This document shows, one piece after another, positions 12,268 to 25,575 of a stretch of 64,000 nt of DNA. A program made the translations under genes and the position numbers. Within the stretch, counting starts at the first letter, position 1. Each line of letters opens with the position of its first letter. Origin of the DNA: Cannabis sativa (Eukaryota > Streptophyta > Magnoliopsida > Rosales > Cannabaceae); contig NW_026870037.1 of assembly GCF_029168945.1 (NCBI RefSeq), positions 2,790,001-2,854,000 of the forward strand. The letters are read 5' to 3'. Under the pieces are notes generated by a model, which saw nothing but the letters and a program-made list of their open reading frames with translations, was not told the DNA's origin and ran no database searches.

Positions 12268-13935
12268 GGATTTTATGCTTTAAATAAAACTCATTTCAAT
12301 ATAAGTAGATTTAATAATTAATAAAGGATCAAAAATCTTTTTATGTTACATGGTTCACATGATTACTTTCATAATTATATATTTAATGTATAAATTCTAT
12401 TAAATTTAGAACATATAAGTATTCATGATTATAGTGTTTTCTACACAGTGGAAAATAATCATGATCATATATTTTAAAGTCTTTAGTCCCATGATTCATC
12501 AGTACACTAGATTTACACTGACGTGATAATCAGCTATAAAGTTTACTTGCACATTGATACGGGGTATGTCCTTTCCAGGGCATTAGCAAAGTATACTAGT
12601 ATCGGATGTATGGAGTATACATCGGGTTGGACCAATATTGACAATGGAAAAGATATCATAAACTTACCGTTATACCTTTCTAAGTCAATATCACTTAGTT
12701 GATAAATAAGTAGATCTTAATCTTGAGATGGTTTGGTTCTAGCTTAACTGTATTATTCGTGTTCTTTGACATGTTCGTTAAAGTTTATCAAATAGATCTT
12801 CCCAATATTTACATCTTAGGAACATGGTAGTACAATTGAGTGGGAGCCCTAATCATAGATATGGAATCTATAGCTTCTGTAACTATATAGAAGTGAAATG
12901 ATGATTTCCTTTGAGCTTGGCTTAATAGAGATAAATGGAAGAGCTCTTATTTCAGTAATTATATTAGTTTACTGAAATATCATTTATAGGAAGCTAAGTG
13001 TTTTAAGGATAAAATACATTGAGGGGTAGAATATTAAATTTGTTCCTACTCGATGTAGATTATCTATAGAAGATCTTTGATTATTTGGATTGAAACTATG
13101 GATAATTCAAAGCGCATCTATTTTTGGTATATAGAGCATTCTATGTAATCAGGAGTGCAATTCCGAATCTATAGTAGAGCTACTTATTAGAAGCTTGGTA
13201 ACGTAGGGTCATGGTCCCCGCACTAACTAGGATAATACTGTTTTGTAGTCTCAATTATTTGATTTTAATTAATCAATTAGAATTCTAAATAAGACTAAGT
13301 CTTGTTTGAGAATTTTCACTAAGCAAACACTTATTTGAGAGGAAAAGAGGTTTTAGAGTATATTTATTAAATAAAAGACTTTGTAAGGTTTAATTAATAA
13401 ATAAGTTAAATGGCAATTTAATTTGATGATTAATTATAATTATTAAATAGATAGAATTTACATTTATTGAGTTAAAATTAAAATATGGAGTTTCTGAAAG
13501 AAAGATGAGTTTAAATAAAATGGCAAAATTAAAACTCAATAGGCCCACTATAGGGTTCAGCCAAGGGGTTTAATAAAGCTATTATTTTTATCTTTTTTAA
13601 TTACATTTAAATTCCAAACCTGACTCTAAAAGCTACCCTATAAATATAAAAGTATAGCTCTTATTTTCAGATGATGATTAGACTCCTTTTGTCAGACAAT
13701 TATAAAGAGAGCTACTAGTTTCAAAAAATTTCTTCTTCTCTACTGAATAATTTGAAGCCTATAGTGTTTTGATAGTATGCCCTCACATTTCAAAGCAATA
13801 CCTAGCATAGTGAGGAAGACCATGTTGAACCAAATTGAAGAAAAGAAGATTCAGTTCAGATTTTGATAATGCTTTGCTATTGATAGGAATTAAGGGCTAG
13901 AGATCTGAATGGAAGGAGTCATGATACGTTCCACT
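12268..13935 (+). repeat. Copia 3' LTR, right end missing
   Basis: It begins TGTTGGGATTTTATGC just after the polypurine-like gtgcaagtgagagtt, the normal start of this LTR family (the solo LTR on the - strand begins TGTTGGGTTTTATGCC). It aligns with the 5' copy up to about 13935, then changes abruptly to unrelated sequence. About 170 bases of the LTR end present at 3610-3782 are missing. Confidence 0.8.
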
Positions 13936-14593
13936 AGAACACTGCTGGAGTTGGAGCGTGGATGAGTGGATGGGGGCACGGCAACAGGGTAGGGAGATGT
14001 GCGTGAGAGTTACTGAATAAGAGAGAAGAGAGATATGGAGGAAGGGGTTATGTTGTCCAATTCGTTATTTTTTACATATTAAATTAATAAAATATAAATG
14101 ACTAAAATTTCCCTTGAAAATAGATATTTTTCCTCTATTTTTGTGGGCTATTAAGACCCAATTCGTGATATGGCATGTTGTCCACGTATGAAAGTTGTGA
14201 CCAAAATCTTGCCAGGCCAAAAGATGGTCGGCCATGCATCTGCAAGATGCATGCTGGCCGGGCATGGGATGTCCAAAACTTGGCCGGCCTATGTTGGCCA
14301 TAGGGTTGGCTAGCCCCCTTTAGGTGCCAGTTATAACTTCGCCCTCCTGCTTGAGTATTTGGACTTCTCGTTGTATAGTCGCTAGGCGACAAACTTTTGT
14401 AACTTGCACTATGAAACGTTTGTAAATATTTTGTAAAACGGGATCCCAGTTAATACAAGTATATTTTGGTATTTATGATTAGTTAAATAAAGTTTTAATT
14501 ATTCACGATTTTCAATAAACTTTTTGATTAGCAACGAGGTGCACGTTTAAGTTAAAAATCACGCTTACACGCCTAAACTAGTAGGGTGTTACA
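13936..14593 (-). repeat. Gypsy-type LTR remnant
   Basis: On the - strand the segment starts TGTAACACCCTACTAG at 14593. A TGTAACACCC start is characteristic of many plant Gypsy (chromovirus) LTRs, and the sequence inside (cgtgcacctcgtt, then tgcaagttacaaa) fits an LTR. It is more GC-rich than its surroundings and contains a GC-rich inverted stretch near 14220-14300 (tggccgg and ccggcc motifs). The opposite end abuts the broken Copia LTR at about 13936, and I found no internal domain. It may be a solo or truncated LTR. Short frames here look accidental. Confidence 0.45.
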
Positions 14594-17488
14594 ACTCTTA
14601 TATTTTATTTCCTTTTTAAAATTATTTTTACTAAATTTTGATACCAAACATATTAAAATTTCACATATGCACATAACCAAAATTAATTTAGAATAATCAA
14701 TTCAAAATCACATGAATTTAATCCATAATCTCACAATAATTTTAGTTATTGAGGCTCACACTCACAATTTCTACCATAGAGGACTTTACACTTCACTTAA
14801 ATAATCTCAACATTATTTGAACAACTTTTTGTATATTTTCTAAAATGTCTTTGAGATCACTTTGAAAATACTATTTTGACATAAAAAAGAAATAATTTTT
14901 ATTCTATTCTTTTGTTTAGTTGCATTTTAAAGTATTGGAATATCATTCTAATGTAATGACTTTTCCATCATGTTTGTAGAATGACTATTCCATTTTAAAA
15001 TGGAAGGAATAAACATTCCAATGCAAGATAAAAAAAAAATTAATATTTTTTTTATGATTTCTTTTTATATATTTTTTAAATTTGATTCTATCCATTCTTA
15101 GTGCTATTTTCATTCCTGTTCCTATAATTTCATTCCTCTCAACCACATGCCACCTTAATTTTTTTTTATCAAAATTAAAGTTTGTCAAATCCAAAACACC
15201 AGTTACAAAATAATAAAATTATTTTCATCTATTATTTTTTTTTATTAACAAAATTATTATTGAAACTTTGTCGATAGATAATACAAAATTCACATAATAA
15301 TAAAATTACTTCTTCAATTGTATGGTTGTCTCCTCATTGATATTACTTCAAAATATTATCAAAGTTATTAACAAATTTTTCATCAATTTTTTTCACCATT
15401 TTGATTTTTAAAGATTCAAAATGGCTTCTCCAATTTTGTAATCTCTTTTCATATTTTCAATCCACTATGATTTACTTTATTTGAGTCTAAACTTGTTCTT
15501 CCAATTTTATGGCTCAACTCATAATTTAAATCCACTTTGATCTATTTGTTCTTGATATAGCAAGAGAAATCTCATAAAAATGTAACTCTCATTGTTCAAT
15601 TTTTTTATTTCATAATATAAGATGATTATTGCTAAAATAGTACTTCATTTCCAAATAACTCTTTATAATCACAAAATAAGTCTTATAATATTAATAATAA
15701 TAATAATAAAATAAAGACATTTCTATTATCATCATCTCAATTATCGTATCATATAATATACATATTAATATAATGATTTGTACATATATATAAACACAAA
15801 AAATTAATATGGTATGTATATATATGCTCTTATAGTATCATATTATATAATATACACATAATATTAATATTAATTTTTATAAATATATATATATGTTACA
15901 GATTTCATTTATATAACATACAAATACATTAATATACATATACACAATATATATCATATATATATGCTATATAAAAACTTATTATTTCTACATATTTAAT
16001 CTTACAAATATATATATATTATATCTTTTACATATATATATATACATATACTAATATACTATAATCTCAATTATAAAATTATAAAGCACTACATATAATA
16101 ATATAATACACATACATACATATATTAATATGTAAAAATTTCATATCTCATCATATGAAATACGTTAATATATTACTATTATTTAAATAATATAACACAA
16201 AATAAATTTATCATACTTATCCATGGATGACTTCAATATCTTACCACATATTCTTATTCTTGTGATATTGATTGATGCTCTTCTTTCATGAATAACTTCT
16301 TTTGATTGTATAACCCTCCATGACATATTGTCTTTTTTAATGAAGACTATGCCATCACAAATGACTTTTAGAATGTTAGAGATTTTTTAAGGATTACAAT
16401 CAAATACACAAAATACATATAAATATATTACATCAAGATTACAAGATAATTAGAGAAGAAAAAGAAGGACACTCAAGAACACACAATAGACTTGACCAAG
16501 ACTCAAGAAAGTTTGTCCTAAAAGTTATTTCCTCTCTCATATAGACAATTAGAAAAACTCTAAAAATACTCTTAAGGGTTTTTAAGCCTCATATAATGCT
16601 CAACCAATGTCTAAGGATGGACATATCCTTACAATGTTTTAATCACAAGAAGTGATTTCAAGTATGTGTCACAAGTGAATAGTATGTCTTCTATTTATAG
16701 AGTTTTAACTTTTATTCGAACATGAATAACCACCATAAAGTCTTTGACTGTTACTAATGTTGAATTGAGCATTTATAGACTTAAATAAGTAATTTAGAAG
16801 TTATGGAAGTTGTTAAAACCTAACACAACGTTCAAAACTTGATGCTGAAAATTAGTCAGGCGACATGTCACCTGTCTCTATGCAACATGTCGAATGTAGT
16901 GTAAAATTTTAAAAATCTTAGTAACTAGTAACTAGTTAATAATTTATTCATCATTTTACAAAATAACTCCAAGGAGTTCAAAACTTTCCAATAAGTTACA
17001 AATTAATAACTCAATTTACTAATTTAAGAGTGAAGATCAATGATAAGTTACAAATTATATGATCATCAATAAAAGGATCTATATAGCTCTTTTTAGATTA
17101 TTGTTCACACATTTATAATTTCATATTTTTATGTTACAATTTAATAAATATTATTTTTTAAATTAAATTATTTATTACTTAAATATTTAATCTAAATATT
17201 ATATTATATAAAATAATATAGCAGTTTAGGCACTAAATTTGTTAATTATGTATATATATACATTTACGCCTATTAATGGAATAAAATAAGTGACCACATT
17301 GCATATTTAATATTTAATTAATACTTTAAGTAAAATATAATATATATATCATAGTTTATATTATATTACATTTTTGAGTTTTAAATTATTTTTTCTATTT
17401 TGTGTATTTTATTTTGATATTATTTAATTGCTTTGTTTAATATTTGTAGTTATGATTTTTGTGAATAAACTACATGATATAATTTTAT
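14594..17488. other. AT-rich intergenic DNA
   Basis: I see no supported gene in this stretch. It contains TA-rich microsatellites at about 15770-16130 and long A/T runs. A segment at about 14900-15150 has inverted traces of ggaatg/cattcc near its ends and may be an old MITE. Another at 16370-16700 has the look of LTR-like sequence but lacks definable ends. Confidence 0.4.
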
Positions 17489-17854
17489 GGGTGTCTATAC
17501 ATTTAGTACCCTGTGTATTATCTAAATACAAATTTGGTACTCTGTATTTTTAATAATACTTATTTAGTACCCTATATTTTAAAATCATACCTAATTAGTA
17601 CTTTAAATTCAAATTTTTTTAATAAAATTTTATCAATACAATCATCAGTTTAAAATTTTATTAATTATGAATTCAAATTTAATTATTTGATTACATATAA
17701 TTGAGAACTGTTTGATTAAATTGATAAAACTGTATTGATTAAATTTTACTTTAAGGTATTAAATATGTAAAATTTAAAAATATGAGATATCAATTAAGTA
17801 TTATTAAAAATACAAGGTACCAAATATACTTTTCATGAAAACACAAATATTCCC
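17489..17854. mobile_element. Mutator-like MITE with 9-bp duplications
   Basis: This 366-bp inverted-repeat element is flanked by perfect 9-bp direct repeats TAATTTTAT at 17480-17488 and 17855-17863. Its arms pair over roughly 80 bases, for example tttagtaccctgtgtatt on the left and aatacaaggtaccaaat on the right. A 9-bp target duplication is the hallmark of Mutator-like transposition. It has no coding capacity. Confidence 0.75.
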
Positions 17855-18598
17855 TAATTTTATTTATATTTAATAATTACTAAAATTAGTTAGCGTGCAA
17901 ACCGCTCACATTGCAGCTCAGTGTAGTTTTGTGGTATGGTTTGTGAAGTTTTGAGGTCTATACAGTGCGTGCGAGTACAGTTTGTAAAATTACTCAAACG
18001 ACATATGCGATGAAGTTTAAGAAATTAGTTAAAAAGTATACCTTACATTACAACACCCCTACTAGTATTAAATTTATCATTTAAATAATATGCAAAGATG
18101 GTGAAAATATCTTTAGATAAAAGTCCTAATATGAAAGTAGGAAGTGTGATGATCACTTGCGAAATTGCAATCTAAGACAATGATTTGTACCAAATGTGCA
18201 ATTTTATCATATGATATAATAAGCTTACAAACAGAGTCTGACAGTCTTTCAACCCCATTTTGCTTATTCTGACAAACTCAATCCAAAACGACAAAACCAT
18301 TAGATTTGGGACTGTAGAGCCACTCCTACTTGGACTCCACGTTTAATTAATGAAAAATAAAATATAGCAATAATTATTATTATCAAAAATATATTAAAGG
18401 CGTGTTGTACACGCGCAGCAACCTAGGCGCCTCTTCTATCATTTTCAAAATGGGCCATTGCTCATCGCGCATTCCGGCTGGTGTCGAGACTCCACGCGCT
18501 CAAGAGAGGTGAGTATCACACGCGGCGGGGAATGAATAAGAAAACCAAACTAACAAAGCAAAAAAAAAAAATTAATACATAGAGAGAGAAGAGAAGCG
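17855..18598 (+). other. Upstream region of the LRP1 gene
   Basis: No gene is seen here. The part from about 18390 to 18540 is noticeably GC-richer than the rest (cacgcgcagcaacctaggcg, cacgcggcgggg), as expected for the proximal promoter of a regulatory gene. An A-run and GA-rich stretch at 18561-18595 precede the TATA box. Confidence 0.4.
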
Positions 18599-18604
18599 TA
18601 TATA
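18599..18604 (+). promoter_or_regulatory. Likely TATA box of the LRP1 gene
   Basis: The sequence gcgTATATAggg sits at the downstream edge of the GC-richer upstream region and just before a long pyrimidine- and purine-repeat leader. Transcription would then start near 18630. The position is inferred and other TATA-like stretches occur nearby. Confidence 0.4.
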
Positions 18605-18629
18605 GGGTTATAGCTCAGTCATGTGACTT

Positions 18630-19808
18630 TTTTAGAGAGTGCCCGCGTAAGACCAAAAACTAGAGAACAAAAGTCTTTATACTCTCTTGCTCTTCTCTTC
18701 TTCTATTGCTTTGTTATTGTGTGATTGATTATTGGAGAGAGAGAGAAAGAAAGTGAGAGGTTGAGAGATACCCACCTCAGTTTTCGCTTTCTAGCTAGGA
18801 AACAGGTTGAAGAGAGAAGTAATCTTAGAGAGAGAAAGAGAGTTACTTCTGTTCCGAGGAGAAAGAAACAAAGAAAGAAAGCTATATTTATTCCAAAGAA
18901 GAAAGAAAGAAAGAAAAGAGATCTAAGATTTGATGATAATATAGGAGAGGAGAAAGGGTTCACAACACTAGTAGTTGAAAAAAAAGAAAAAAATTGGAGA
19001 AAGAGAGAAAAAGGTCGTTATTTATTACATATATATATTTAAGCTACTCTATTATATATAATTAATTTTTATATCTTCTGCTGGTTTATAATTTATTGTC
19101 TGCAGCTATGGCAGCAGCAGCAGCTGCTGCCGCCCGGACCCTCTTTTTCTTCTCTTTATCTCTCTTCTCATATAAACTAAACTTTTTTGGTCATAAAGCC
19201 AAAGTGACAGTGTTAGTAACAGCAGCAGTAGTCTTACAGAGAAGATAGAAAGAAAGAAAGCAAGCCACCCAACAAACAAGATCTCTTTCTTTCCCTCTTT
19301 CTCTCTCAAGTAGTTTTAAACTTTTTTATTTATTTAATTTTTATTTTAAATTTGTTTTGTCTTTCTTCTCGAAAAATCTCTCTGATACAATTTCAGAGAC
19401 CCCACCTTTCATATATAACACCTACATAGATACATCCATGTTTTAGTTCGAGACCTCAAAAATTCCTTCTCTTCTCTCTCTCTCTCTATAAATATATTTA
19501 TAAATACAATACATATTTTTATGTGTATATATATACATATATGTACATATATATACACACACGTTATTTATAAATAATATTTGAGGAGAAAATTGAGATT
19601 GGATTTGTTATCAGGAACATCGTCAGTTGTGGCTACTACAAGGAGGCTGCCTTCAGATTCTGGTGCCTTTGCAGACTGGGTGGCTTCATCCTCCTCTGCA
19701 GCAGCCGCAGCCGCAGCCGCAGCAGCTGCAGCTGGCCGTCCCACTGTTCCAGACGATTTATCACTGAGCTTCAATGCTGGGCCCACAGCCGGAGCCACCT
19801 CCTCCGCT
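18630..19808 (+). other. Long 5' leader of LRP1, with upstream ORFs
   Basis: The interval is filled with GAGA and CTCT repeats and homopurine tracts, typical of long 5' untranslated regions of plant developmental genes. It may contain an intron: cag acceptor-like sites follow pyrimidine-rich stretches at 19105 (tgtctgcag) and 19614 (ttgttatcag). Upstream ORFs lie at 19108-19248 (46 residues, beginning with eight alanines) and 19521-19577 (18 residues). From 19578 the main LRP1 frame is open and looks coding, but has no ATG before 19809. The purine-rich frames around 18703-19042 on both strands are repeat-derived and not credible proteins. Confidence 0.45.
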
Positions 19809-21124
19809 ATGTGGTCCGGTCCATCTTCAAGGTCCATCAACTACGGTCTTCCACCCGAGATGGGCATGGTGGGTCTTCGAGACGTCTTCGTCGTCGCACC
19901 AGCCTCTTCTTTCCACCACAACAACCACCATCCCCACCACCATCTCCACCACAACCTCAACCACGACCCAAACCTCATCTCCGACCACTCTCTCAACGGC
20001 TCCAACCCTGCCACAGCCCTCGGCGTCGGCGTTGGTGTTGGCGTAATCCCATTACTAACAGCAGCTCCTTGTCTCGGTCCATCACATCTCGATGAAGCTA
20101 CCGAGGCCAATGCACTAGGTTCTTCCTCAGCTGCGGCTCGAAGCCGAAATGGCGGGATTCAGCTGTGGCAAAGTCAGGCTCAACAGGCGGCTGCTGTCTC
20201 GGCAGCTCAAACTCAACTCCATCCGCATTTCTTTAAGAAGCCCTCGATTCACGACCACGGAAACAGCGAAATCGGGGGCAATTTGGTAATTCAGAGCGGT
20301 GGAGGAGGCGGAATTAATGTCGGGTCTGGATCGACGTCGTCCTCCACAGCAACGTGTCAAGATTGTGGGAACCAAGCCAAAAAAGACTGTACCCATAGAA
20401 GGTGTAGAACTTGTTGCAAGAGTCGAGGTTTCGACTGCTCCACGCACGTGAAGAGCACATGGGTCCCGGCCGCTCGGAGGAGAGAGCGTCAGCTCATGAC
20501 TTCGGCCGGTCCTGGTGGCGGAACCGGACCTGGGTCTTCCGGGTCGACTTCGGGTGCAAAGAAACCTAGACTCATTGCCTCCCAAACCACTTCTCACACT
20601 TCTACTTCCAACACTACTCCCCCTAGAAGCTTCGATACCAGCTCAAGTCACCAAGGTTTGATTTTAGAGCCTTTACATACACTACTTTTTTTCTCACTCG
20701 TTCAATTTAGGTCAAGGTATATATATTAGGTTTAGGGTTTTCATTTTATACTTTTTTAATTACTAATTTATTTTATGTCACAGATGCGAGCTTCAAAGAA
20801 ACGTTGCCGGGTCAAGTACGTGCACCGGCGGTTTTCAAGTGCGTACGAGTGACGGCTGTGGAGGATGGAGAAGACGAGTATGCTTATCAAGCGGTTGTTA
20901 AGATCGGTGGTCATGTTTTCAAAGGCTTTTTATACGATCAAGGTGTCGAAACAACAACCCGCGATAATAGTACTTTTCCAAATCTTTCAGAATTGCATTT
21001 GGGTGGCGGAGGAGGAAGAAATGGGGCGTCTTCTTCGTCGCCAATGCTCGATCCCTCCGATGTCTACGCAGCCTCCACAGCAGGTTTGCTCGGAGGTTCC
21101 ACCTATGGTAATCCAATAAATTAA
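19809..21124 (+). CDS. LRP1: LRP1-like SHI/STY-family zinc-finger transcription factor (two exons)
   Basis: Coding sequence join(19809..20655, 20784..21124), 395 residues. The intron is 128 bp with GT/AG borders, and the junction restores the frame (SSHQ then DASFKE). The start [14 protein letters not shown] leads into [15 protein letters not shown], the conserved beginning of LATERAL ROOT PRIMORDIUM 1. Then come a histidine/asparagine-rich stretch, [14 protein letters not shown], and a cysteine-rich RING-like zinc finger from residue 183 ([24 protein letters not shown]) followed by a basic [11 protein letters not shown] stretch. Exon 2 encodes the family's C-terminal dimerisation region with IGGH at about residues 323-326 ([17 protein letters not shown]). 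SHI/STY proteins are nuclear DNA-binding regulators linked to auxin biosynthesis and lateral organ and root development; that role is inferred from family membership. The frame stays open upstream to 19578 and looks coding there ([13 protein letters not shown], 12 alanines, [11 protein letters not shown]), so the true N-terminus may be longer. Confidence 0.93.
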
Positions 21125-24100
21125 TCAAAAATTGTTGCACTTATTGGGAATGAAAATAACATTCTTATTGTATTTTTTGAAATCTTATTTTCATTCCTTC
21201 ACATTTTGTTTTTCCCTACTAATTAATGATTTTATGTTGATCAATTTGTGGACTTGCATTTCATTACACCTGTCTTTTTTTTTTACCATTATTATATTAA
21301 TAACTCCTTTGTTATCTTATAACATATAATATATAAATAGATAGTCATATAATACCTTTCTACCACTGATGATCAAACTGGGGATTATCACTGTTGTGCA
21401 GAAGTTTCTTGACTGAATTTAAAGAAGCAAATAATTGTTGGAGACGATCCTGTTCTTGTAGATATATATATTATTATTTCTTATGAAAAAACATTAAAAA
21501 GAAATGAAAGAAGTTAACTTGTGATAGTTGTGTCTATTTTGCTTTATTGTAGTTGCTGCACTTTCTTAGCTTTCTTTTCTTCGCCAGACCCAGAGTTATT
21601 GCATTCCCAAAGGTGAAATCTACAGTGTAAAGTATATTTTCCTCTCCCATCATAGCAAGAAAGATGTTATAATTATTTATTAATATATATATAAACACAT
21701 ATATTGTGGTAACGTTTTTTGGTCTTTGTCTTGTACGCGCTAGTTTTCTCGTGAGTTAGACGTGTATTTAGGATCTATATCATATCCCAAGTATTACTAA
21801 ATTTAGATTTTATTTAAAATGGAATTTAGAATTTAGAATTTTATTTGATCAGTTCTTGTTTGTTTCTTCCTATATTATTATATATCATATCCCAATACTA
21901 ACATTGTCAAGGTAGGGGCCTGAGAGCAACATTATTACTCTTTCCCAGTTGTTTTTTTTGTATTTTTTTTCTAGGGTTCCTGTTTGATTTGATTTGTAGT
22001 TTTGTTCATTCTAAGCCTTATTCATATAAATAAAAATTTCATCATATTGTACAGTAGTTCTGTAGACTTTAGCATGGGAAGTAGTTGTGAAGTCGCCATC
22101 ATTTGTTACCAAAGAAGTAATAGCTTGTAGTCATTGATGTCATAGTCATATTTGGCCCACTCAATCAGTGTAACAGTATATTTTTGCTAATATGTTTCAA
22201 CAAGTTCTTGTGAGTTCATAAACCAATTACATGATTTTTTTTCTTTCTAATTATTCTTTTCTCTTTTAGTGAATATGGTTTGCTTGATTTTCAAATTTAA
22301 TGCAATGGCATCTAGTATTGATTGTCATACTAATTTATTGGATCATTATGAATTATATTAGTATATTTGCACACGCTGATATGGTATAACTACAATGAAT
22401 ACTAATTCACTCTTTCTTTTACAGTACTTATTTATGCATTGATTAATACTGAATTTTATAATTGGGTAGATACAGTGCATAAACATTTGATCAGTGTTAT
22501 ATCTTTGTTTAACAATTTTGGTGCTTAATTTTGGGTTAGCAGGATAATTATTGCTGTAAAGGATGCTTGTTTTGGCTTCGAATATTATATATTTATTTGT
22601 TAAGATGCTCGAGAAATATTGATGACTTACTCTTTTGGCATATTATTATTACCTTAGCTTGCATACAAATGTTGACTAATGTTGATTATATAATTATAGA
22701 GGGTTGTCTTAATTCAATGTTTGCTTTTATTAATTTCTTTTTCTCCCACATGCTGTCCCCTTAAAATATGTTTTCAAATATTTTAGTAAGTAGCTGGATA
22801 TCATCATGTGAATTGCATTAACATTAATTGTTTAATTATAATAATATTCTTATTATTCTAGCTGCACACAACGTTTGTAAATTGGTATTGCATTATATAT
22901 ATAATTATATATATGTAAATACTTCTATTTGAAATGGCTTGTTCTTAATTTGTTTCTCCCTCTGCCTTTTTATTATACATATAGATCATGTCAATACCCC
23001 TTGCCCCTATGTCTAGTTATAGTTTTTTCCTATATATGGATAAGTTAGTTGGCAAAACTCTATATATATTATATATAACAACTAGAGTCAATATTTCTCT
23101 CTCCCCTCTTTCTATAATATATTTATAATTCTCTCTTTCCTATTGATCTTTTGCATGATTTATAGACATATTAGAGCATAAGTTGGCTTAATTTGGCAAA
23201 AGTTTTGTTGCTATATAGTTTTTGCATATATTGACTGATAATTGGATGTTTATGTGTTAAAACACATTTGAAAGCACTTCATAATTGTTCTTACTCTAAT
23301 AGAGTAATGAAATATATGCACCCAAAATATTTCAAATAGTGACAGTATTTTCAATAAATTACATTTATTTTACACTGGAACCACGGTTTTCAAAAATATT
23401 ATCAGATCAGTGTGTAATAATGTCTGATTTGTATATTTTAATTTTGCACATACATTACTATGAATTTTAGAAGCTGTAATCCATCATGTAATAGTTTGTT
23501 TAGTCATTGTTATTTTCAATTGCATTCTTCTAGTATATTAGTTGTTTTCCTTATTATGATACATCGTTATTTTCCAACGGCATTTTAATTAGTATTTTCA
23601 TTTGAAATTCTTGGCTTTTACATAGAATTGGAATCATGTTTGAGATTTGCAGTACTGTATTATTCTACTCAACCTTATTTACTAGTCAAGTTTAACTTCT
23701 TGTCAACTATTGAAATCATAGAGTTGCATAGAATTGGAACCATGCTCTGTGAACATTGTTCATGTTCTATAGCTATATTAGAAGTGAGGCTTTCTCTTTT
23801 CTCCGGTTTCCTTGCTTTCTGAGTGTAATATATAAAATATATATAGTAAGTTATTCAGTTACTATGTACGTATATACATAGTCACAATATTTTTCTTTTC
23901 CTTTAGAAAAACAAAATCAAGAATTAATGGATGCATTTGGGTGCATGACTCCCATGTTTTAGTCTTACCATTTATTTCTTCATCAGGAGTCGATATATAT
24001 ATATATATAACAATATTTAGCCTATAAAGGTGCTGTATTGACATTACCAGTTTTTCTTTGATCTTGTAACACTAATATATTAATTTATATATATGCAATT

Positions 24101-25575
24101 TCAGTGTATATAGCATTGTCATTAGGTGAAACTAATGAAATAATGTAAGTTATCGAGGATCGAATATGCAGTTTAGGTAGTTACGATGTTTTTAGTGAAC
24201 CGAATGGTTTTAATTATTCATGCGTATATATTTTGACTGTACATCACGTTAATTCATTGGATGCTTCGTGTAGATATATACTTTTGTTTTTGGTTGTTTT
24301 TTGAGTGATATGTATATATGTATGTATATATATATTTATATATAACAACTGTGATTAGATTCGTTTTTTTAGTCAAAATGTGTCTGGAACCACTAGGAAT
24401 AACTGTTACATTGATCATGACGTGCACTTTAAATGGTGGAGGATTTGTTCAAGCTTTGTTATGTGTAATTTAGTGGAAGCTTGACCGAATGAGAGATTCT
24501 TATAGAAGTTGTTAGTTAAGCCATTGATCGTACTTTTACTTTAGCCCTTTCATATATAATCATTGATTGCCAATTGTTTTGCTGGTTTTTCTTTCATTAT
24601 TTATTATATATGTATATGCATTGAATGATTAAAAGCTTCGCCTCATCATGAGTTAGTATGTATATACATATATCGAAAAATACATTTATATTAATGTAAT
24701 TGATTACTAATTAACTAGCATACATAGTTTAGCATGCTTCAAAATACTTGACAATCATTTTAGGCTCGTTACGAAGAATTATATAAATATGTAGTTGATT
24801 AATTATGTGTTTCCACTTCAAAAAATAAATAAAGTTGATAATTGTGTATAAAATGTATACTTTATTTTCTTTCCTTAATCTCATTATTTATATATACTTG
24901 GTTAATATATAATCGAATTGTACGTTAACAGAATCTTCAAGTGACATATGAGCTAGAGATTGAAGCTCTCTATATATATAGCTAGGGTTTGTAATTATGA
25001 ATTTATTCAAGTATAAAACTATGAATGCCTTTTTTATGATGATAATAAATTTATTGTCGTAATGGTGTAAATGAAAATTTTAATTGCTAATATGGTATCA
25101 TTAGTACCTTAATAAATTTATACAACTTCTCCATGCAGAGTACTCAAGCTTTAACTTTTACGAAATGTCTTAGTATTATTGAAACTGCTCTTTCCTTTAG
25201 TCGGCTTAAAAGTGAATTATGAGTAGAAGAAGTTTCTGAAAGGGAAAATGGTCCACTTATACAGTAAATTATCGAATGCTGTATGTATAACTATATAATC
25301 TCAATTCTTCTAAAAAAAATATAGAGATCAATGCTTTATATACAACTTTATTATATAAATGTATTTTTCAAATAATGATTATTATGGAGTTTTTATTGAT
25401 ATTGTTGTTAAAGATGATGCTCTTTGGTAGTGCTCAATAATAATGCATATTAAAAACTTCAACCAAATAATATAATTATTATAGTAATAAAAAGAATAAT
25501 GCTATTCACATAACAAAATTCTTTTTTCTTATTATTATATAAAAATAAAGTTTAGGCTAGGTTTTGAAAGTTAGA
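21125..25575. other. 3' flank of LRP1 and AT-rich intergenic DNA
   Basis: No supported gene lies in these 4.4 kb. The first few hundred bases presumably contain the LRP1 3' untranslated region. A cag acceptor-like site at about 21402 (tcactgttgtgcag) raises the possibility of a spliced 3' UTR. Simple TA repeats occur near 22890, 23060, 24000 and 24320. Short frames here lack family resemblance. Confidence 0.4.

Noticed and set aside
14065..14392. Two frames of 78-85 codons on the - strand
   Set aside because: Contained in a Gypsy-type LTR remnant and without domains.
18703..19042. Overlapping frames on both strands (86-105 codons) before LRP1
   Set aside because: They translate GA/CT repeats of the LRP1 leader into Arg/Glu/Lys or Ser/Leu/Phe runs.
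19841..20597. Several frames overlapping LRP1 exon 1 in other frames and on the - strand
   Set aside because: Shadows of a GC-richer exon; the LRP1 frame contains all family motifs.
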